From positions 1-53,179 of the forward strand of contig CABVDJ010000011.1 in NCBI GenBank assembly GCA_902497025.1: 53,179 bases of DNA. The letters run 5' to 3'. The notes under the pieces were generated by a model that worked only from the letters and a program-made list of their open reading frames with translations, was not told where the DNA came from and searched no databases. Source of the DNA: an uncultured Collinsella sp. Lineage in GTDB: Bacteria; Actinomycetota; Coriobacteriia; Coriobacteriales; Coriobacteriaceae. Positions 49,423 through 53,179 of this stretch are shown piece after piece. The position numbers and the translations under genes were made by a program. Within the stretch, counting starts at the first letter, position 1. Each line of letters starts with the position of its first letter.

Positions 49423-51339
49423 CTAGGCGTGCTCCTCGATAGCACCGTTTCTATATGCATCGAGCAGCTGGCGCAGGTCCTGGATCTGGCTGCGAATCTT
49501 GGCGCCAGTATCGGTGTCGCTCACCATGCGGCGACGGTCTGCTTGGTCAAAACGGTTGGTCTCGCTCTCGATGTCCACGTTGCGCGTGAGTGCCTCGGCA
49601 ACCGTCGTAAAGGCCCGGTGCGACTTGAGGCGGCAGCCGCGCGAGCTCGAGATGAGCGTATAGCCGGCGATGCCCGTCTTGGGATGGTAAACGCGGCAGA
49701 AGCCGCCATCGATGACCAGTAACTTGCCCTCGGCGCGGATGGGCTGCTCGCCCTTGGTGGTTTTAACGGGCGTGTGGCCGTTGATGATGTGGCCGGTCGG
49801 CGAGCATGCCATGGGCGCGACGCCAAACTCGCGCATGATGTCATCGCAGACCGAGGGCGACTTGGTAAGCGTAAAGTACGGGTCCATCGGCTCGACCCAG
49901 GTGCTCTTATCGGCGATATAGGCGCGCTCAAAGGTACGCACCAGGCGTCCGCTGGCGGGTGAGTTAAAGCCAATCCACAGGTACCACATCCAGTCGAGGG
50001 CGTCGCGGTCGCCCACGCGCCAGGCGCGGCGGGCGATGCGGTCGCAAAAATCGAGGTAATCGCGGCCAGCGTGCCAGGTGCCTAGGCAGTTCATGCTGCT
50101 AAAGGTGCCGTCTTCGTTGAGCGGCACGCAGCCATGGAACAGCAGGTTGCCGTTGGCGACTTTGTACATCGAGCCGTGGGAATAGAGGAAATCGATATGG
50201 CGATGCAGGTGATCGGCGGTGACAAACTCGGACACGAGCTTGTCGATGATGTGCTGCTCCTGAGACGTGAGCGTATAGGGGTCCGCTGGATCGACGGTGG
50301 GGAAGTCATTGGTCGTGAGTGGCCACATGCTGCCGTCGGCGAGCGTGACCGTGCCGGTGTCGTGGTCGATCTTGTCGAGTAACAAGCGGTCGGTCATATC
50401 GAACTCGGGGTGGCGCTGGATAATCTGGCCCTCGAGCTTAAAGAGCAGCACGTTGATGGCCTTGATCAGCGGGGTGATGGACTCACCGGCGGTGTAGGTG
50501 GCATCGGCAAAGGCGACAAGCTCACGCAGCGAGATGCCGTAGTCGTTCTCTAGAATTTCGTAGTTGTCGTAGCGTAGGTTGTTGCGCAATACCGTGGCGA
50601 TGCAGGCGGGCTCGCCGGCAGCGGCGCCCATCCACAGCAGGTCGTGGTTGCCCCACTGGATGTCGAGCGAATGGTAGGTGAGCAGGCGGTCCATAATCTT
50701 GGCCGCGCCGCCGCCGCGGTCGAAGATATCGCCCACCAGGTGCAGGTGGTCGACGGCCAGGCGCTTGATGAGCGAAGCGAGCGACTCGATAAAGTCGTCG
50801 GCGCTGGCGGTCTCCAGGATGGACTCCACGATGCGCTCGTGATAGCGCACGCGATAGTTGTTCTCGTCCGGGTGCGTGTGCAACAACTCGTCGATGATAT
50901 AGGCGTAGTCGCGCGGGATGGCCTTACGCACCTTGGAGCGCGTGTAGCGGCTTGAAAGCGAGCGAGCGACCATGATGAGCTGGTCAAGCATCGTCTTGTA
51001 CCAAGTTGGCGAGTCCTCGCGCTGGCTGCGGACCAGCTCAATCTTCTCGCGCGGGTAGTAGATGAGCGTGCACAACTCGCCCTTTTCGTCAAAGGAGAGC
51101 GTGTCGCCAAAAATCTCGTCGACATGCTCGCGCACGACGCCCGAGCAGTTGTTGAGGATGTGCATAAAGGCTTCGTACTCGCCGTGCACGTCGCTCATAA
51201 AATGCTCGGTGCCCTTGGGTAGGTTGAGGATGGCTGAGAGGTTGATAATCTCGGTAAATGCGGATTGTTCGGTGGGGAACTGTCTCGACAGCAGGCGCAG
51301 ATACTTGAAGTCTTGCGGGTTGCGATCGAATGCGACCAT
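49423..51339 (-). CDS. fbp: fructose-1,6-bisphosphatase class III
   Basis: 638-aa gluconeogenic phosphatase of the Bacillus Fbp type, a calcineurin-like metallophosphoesterase. Metal-site motifs: FMSDVHGEYEAF (D-x-H), LVGDIFDRGGGAAKIMD (GDxxDRG), WGNHDLLWMGA (GNHD) and NGHTPVKTTKGE (GHTP). I start at ATG 51339 (MVAFDRNPQDFKYL) behind GGAAGGTG; an in-frame start 15 codons earlier overlaps the upstream dyad. Typical length for the class. The 320-bp upstream gap (51340-51659) contains a 9-bp dyad near the fbp start and the degV promoter. Confidence 0.96.
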   Translation of the reverse strand: MVAFDRNPQDFKYLRLLSRQFPTEQSAFTEIINLSAILNLPKGTEHFMSDVHGEYEAFMHILNNCSGVVREHVDEIFGDTLSFDEKGELCTLIYYPREKIELVRSQREDSPTWYKTMLDQLIMVARSLSSRYTRSKVRKAIPRDYAYIIDELLHTHPDENNYRVRYHERIVESILETASADDFIESLASLIKRLAVDHLHLVGDIFDRGGGAAKIMDRLLTYHSLDIQWGNHDLLWMGAAAGEPACIATVLRNNLRYDNYEILENDYGISLRELVAFADATYTAGESITPLIKAINVLLFKLEGQIIQRHPEFDMTDRLLLDKIDHDTGTVTLADGSMWPLTTNDFPTVDPADPYTLTSQEQHIIDKLVSEFVTADHLHRHIDFLYSHGSMYKVANGNLLFHGCVPLNEDGTFSSMNCLGTWHAGRDYLDFCDRIARRAWRVGDRDALDWMWYLWIGFNSPASGRLVRTFERAYIADKSTWVEPMDPYFTLTKSPSVCDDIMREFGVAPMACSPTGHIINGHTPVKTTKGEQPIRAEGKLLVIDGGFCRVYHPKTGIAGYTLISSSRGCRLKSHRAFTTVAEALTRNVDIESETNRFDQADRRRMVSDTDTGAKIRSQIQDLRQLLDAYRNGAIEEHA

Positions 51340-51366
51340 GAAACACCTTCCGATGGGGCTGGTAAA

Positions 51367-51396
51367 ACTGATAAACAGCGTCAAACGTTTATCAGT
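51367..51396. promoter_or_regulatory. dyad upstream of fbp (possible operator)
   Basis: Perfect 9-bp arms ACTGATAAA (51367-51375) and TTTATCAGT (51388-51396), 28-57 bp before the fbp start codon in an AT-rich stretch. Confidence 0.4.
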
Positions 51397-51625
51397 ATGC
51401 GCCGCTTTTGTTTCGATTTTGCGCCAGCGGCTGAATTGTCGGCTGAACGGTTTGGTAAATCGATTTAGTTGAGGTAGATATGGCGGTTGAGTGGAGACGA
51501 CAGAGGGTGTTTTCTCAGATATTTATGCGTGGGGTCGGTGGAGACGATGGTGGTAAAGATGTTCGCTATTTTTGGTTCGATTTGGTAAATAGTGGACATA
51601 TGTACCGTATGTAGGCTCACTGTGC

Positions 51626-51631
51626 GATAAT
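51626..51631 (+). promoter_or_regulatory. extended -10 of the degV promoter
   Basis: TGcGATAAT, 28 bp before the start codon. No convincing -35, as often with extended -10 sites. Confidence 0.5.
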
Positions 51632-51659
51632 TTGCGCAGCAATACGTAAGGAGCCTCAT

Positions 51660-52550
51660 ATGAGTGATTTTGTCCTGACCTGTGAATCTGCCGCCGACCG
51701 AACTCGGGAGTTCTTTGACTCGCGCAATATTCCTGTCGCGTATTTTCATTACGAGATCGACGATGTTGTCTATACGGACGATCTGTATCAGTCGATTACG
51801 CCGGACAAGTTTTTTGCCCAGATTGCCGCGGGCGCCATGCCCAAGACGTCTCAGGTGAGCGTGGGTGAGTACGAGGAGTTTTGGGAGCCGTTTGTTGCCG
51901 AGGGTAAAGACGTGCTGCACCTGACGTTGTCGTCGGGTATTTCGGGCACGTATGGATCGGCCTGCGTCGCGGCGCAGATGCTTGCGGATCGCTATCCCGA
52001 GGGCGGCAAGGTGCGCGTCATCGATTCGCTGGCGGCGTCTTCGGGCTTTGGCCTGTTGCTGGAATATGCCGCCGACGTGCGCGATAGCGGGGCTTCACTC
52101 GACGAGACGGCTGCCTGGATCGAGGAGCACAAACTCAACCTGCACCACTGGTTCTTCTCGACCGATCTGTCGAGCTACCTACGAGGCGGTCGCATTTCGG
52201 CTGCGAGTGCGATCATCGGCACGGCGCTTAAGATTTGCCCGCTTATGACGGTCGATTGCGATGGCAAGCTGTCGCCACGTGAGAAGATTCGCACTAAGAA
52301 GCGCGCGATTTCCGAGATGGCTAAGACCATGTTGGCACACGTGCAGGACGGTGCGGATTATTCGGGTAAGTGCATCATGTCGCACTCGGCGTGCCGCGAG
52401 GATGCCGAGGCAGTTGCGGCGCTGATTGAGGAACAGGTTCCGCAGCTTAAAGGCAAGATTGAGATCAATGACATCGGTACTCTGATTGGCTCGCATACCG
52501 GACCTGGTACGGTGGCGCTCTTCTTTATGGGCGACAAGCGCGTGGATTAA
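51660..52550 (+). CDS. DegV family fatty-acid-binding protein
   Basis: 296 aa. DegV/FakB proteins hold a fatty acid while FakA phosphorylates it. Conserved blocks are SDFVLTCESAADRT, KTSQVSVGEYEEFW, LHLTLSSGISGTYGSA (acyl/phosphate loop with SSxxSGT), SLAASSGFGLLLE, LSSYLRGGRIS and IGTLIGSHTGPGT near the C-terminus. Strong TAAGGAG precedes ATG 51660. Monocistronic between its own promoter and terminator. No FakA gene is in the window, so the lipid role rests on the family. Confidence 0.95.
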   Translation: MSDFVLTCESAADRTREFFDSRNIPVAYFHYEIDDVVYTDDLYQSITPDKFFAQIAAGAMPKTSQVSVGEYEEFWEPFVAEGKDVLHLTLSSGISGTYGSACVAAQMLADRYPEGGKVRVIDSLAASSGFGLLLEYAADVRDSGASLDETAAWIEEHKLNLHHWFFSTDLSSYLRGGRISAASAIIGTALKICPLMTVDCDGKLSPREKIRTKKRAISEMAKTMLAHVQDGADYSGKCIMSHSACREDAEAVAALIEEQVPQLKGKIEINDIGTLIGSHTGPGTVALFFMGDKRVD

Positions 52551-52591
52551 CTTGCCCCATCACGTCGCTGCGTGATTGCTCAAACGAAAAC

Positions 52592-52619
52592 GGCCCGCCT
52601 CACGTTTGTGGGGCGGGCC
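52592..52619. terminator. terminator between convergent genes
   Basis: GGCCCGCC / GGCGGGCC stem with a 12-nt loop; minus-strand tail GTTTTCGTTTG, plus-strand tail TTGCTGTTG. Confidence 0.75.
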
Positions 52620-52631
52620 TTGCTGTTGCGG

Positions 52632-53179
52632 CTAACGTTTCTTTCCGCGGAAGAAGAAGCCGTGCAGTGATGGCTTAAGGCCGCGGTTGGCGCGATGCTC
52701 CTCGACGCGCTCGTGGATCGAAGCGACGCGCTCGATGACTTCGTCGGGAATCGGCACGTCGGGATTCATGTTCTCGACTTGGCTGACCTCGGCGGCGGCG
52801 ACCTGGTCGATAATGGGCACATCGTCGCGCGAAATAACGGGCGTGGCGTCTTCCTTCATCTTGCGATAACGCTGCATCATGTCGGTCTGTAGCTGCTGGG
52901 CCGAAGGCGGCGTCCAGATGATGGCGTTGGCGCCGGCGGCGATGGTCTCGCGAATGCTCTCGGGCGTCTTGCCGCCCGGCGCGATGAGCGGCAGGTTGGG
53001 ATAGTGCTCGCGCAGCTCGCGCAGGACCTGCGGCGTGTTCTTGCCGGCTGCGATGTTGAGGATCTTGGCGCCGGCGCGCACCTTTGCGTGAGCATCGTCG
53101 TCGCAACGAACGACCGTGGCGATGACGGGGATGTCGGCGATGTTGGTGATGTGCTCGACCATCTCGGCGGTGGCGGGGG
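52632..53179 (-). CDS. partial gene, KDPG-aldolase-like/TIM-barrel protein
   Basis: The frame stays open through the window edge (five codons past the ATG at 53162), so the 5' end is missing and 176 or more residues remain. VRAGAKILNIAAGKNT, LIAPGGKTPESIRETIAAGANAIIWTPPSAQQLQ recall the phosphate-loop end of class I aldolase-like TIM barrels, where GG..P and G.NAI are repeated strand-loop units. The C-terminal about 60 residues are charged and end in a basic FFFRGKKR. The exact enzyme is not recognised. Confidence 0.6.
   Translation of the reverse strand, partial: PATAEMVEHITNIADIPVIATVVRCDDDAHAKVRAGAKILNIAAGKNTPQVLRELREHYPNLPLIAPGGKTPESIRETIAAGANAIIWTPPSAQQLQTDMMQRYRKMKEDATPVISRDDVPIIDQVAAAEVSQVENMNPDVPIPDEVIERVASIHERVEEHRANRGLKPSLHGFFFRGKKR

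Noticed and set aside
51465..51920. 151-codon minus-strand frame over the degV start
   Set aside because: It runs through the degV promoter and 5' end; degV has a clear ribosome site and family motifs.

Overview
The window is about 53 kb of GC-rich bacterial chromosome. Gene content points to a strictly anaerobic actinobacterium of the class Coriobacteriia, most likely Collinsella or a close relative. The main pointers are Shine-Dalgarno-led genes with strong GC3 bias, a DnaE with an intact PHP domain, a superoxide reductase, a folate C1 set with separate Fhs, FchA and FolD, a class III fructose bisphosphatase, and large surface proteins with DUF4430-like and InlB-like repeats. The genus is an inference from protein character, not from a marker-gene search. 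No rRNA, tRNA, CRISPR array, prophage or transposase gene was seen.

Layout. 1-5.9 kb: M42 peptidase, a HipA/CtkA-like gene sitting between two perfect 73-bp inverted repeats, mnmA, cysK divergent from an Rrf2-type Fe-S regulator, and a small holin-like membrane protein. 6.0-21.4 kb: a rightward DNA-maintenance block with a YerC/TrpR-like regulator, addB, addA, dnaE and a SWIM-SNF2 helicase, then a superoxide reductase. 21.4-27.6 kb: a NAD synthetase-like protein that has lost both active sites, ruvC-ruvA-ruvB with overlapping stops and starts, and fhs. 27.7-37.4 kb: mostly surface and accessory genes (a membrane protein with Thr-x-Val tags, a CDF metal exporter, a zinc-ribbon protein, an orphan YhcG-type nuclease, a PH-like protein, a Tat-exported PI-PLC with a sortase-like tail, a lipoprotein). 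37.4-43.0 kb: fchA-folD, a 238-bp MITE-like element, a C69 dipeptidase, and a phasin-like protein with a UbiB kinase. 43.1-48.2 kb: a cobalamin riboswitch followed by two surface proteins. 48.3 kb to the end: two GtrA proteins, fbp, a DegV protein and a cut-off gene.

The most interesting region is 43.1-48.2 kb. A cobalamin riboswitch precedes a large secreted, membrane-anchored protein with four DUF4430-like domains (the fold of the C-terminal domain of transcobalamin and intrinsic factor), a PQQ-like beta-propeller and an InlB-type repeat. A second anchored DUF4430 protein is translationally coupled behind it. Together they look like a B12-controlled surface capture module of Gram-positive type. 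In this genome the first gene carries a single in-frame TAG exactly where sister repeats have Trp, so it is either a fresh nonsense mutation or a readthrough site.

Other coherent stories: FolD lacks the cyclohydrolase Lys and Gln and sits directly behind FchA, which supplies that activity. CysK is divergent from a Rrf2 regulator, as in CymR-type cysteine control. A family of about 70-bp palindromes sits immediately behind stop codons at three places.
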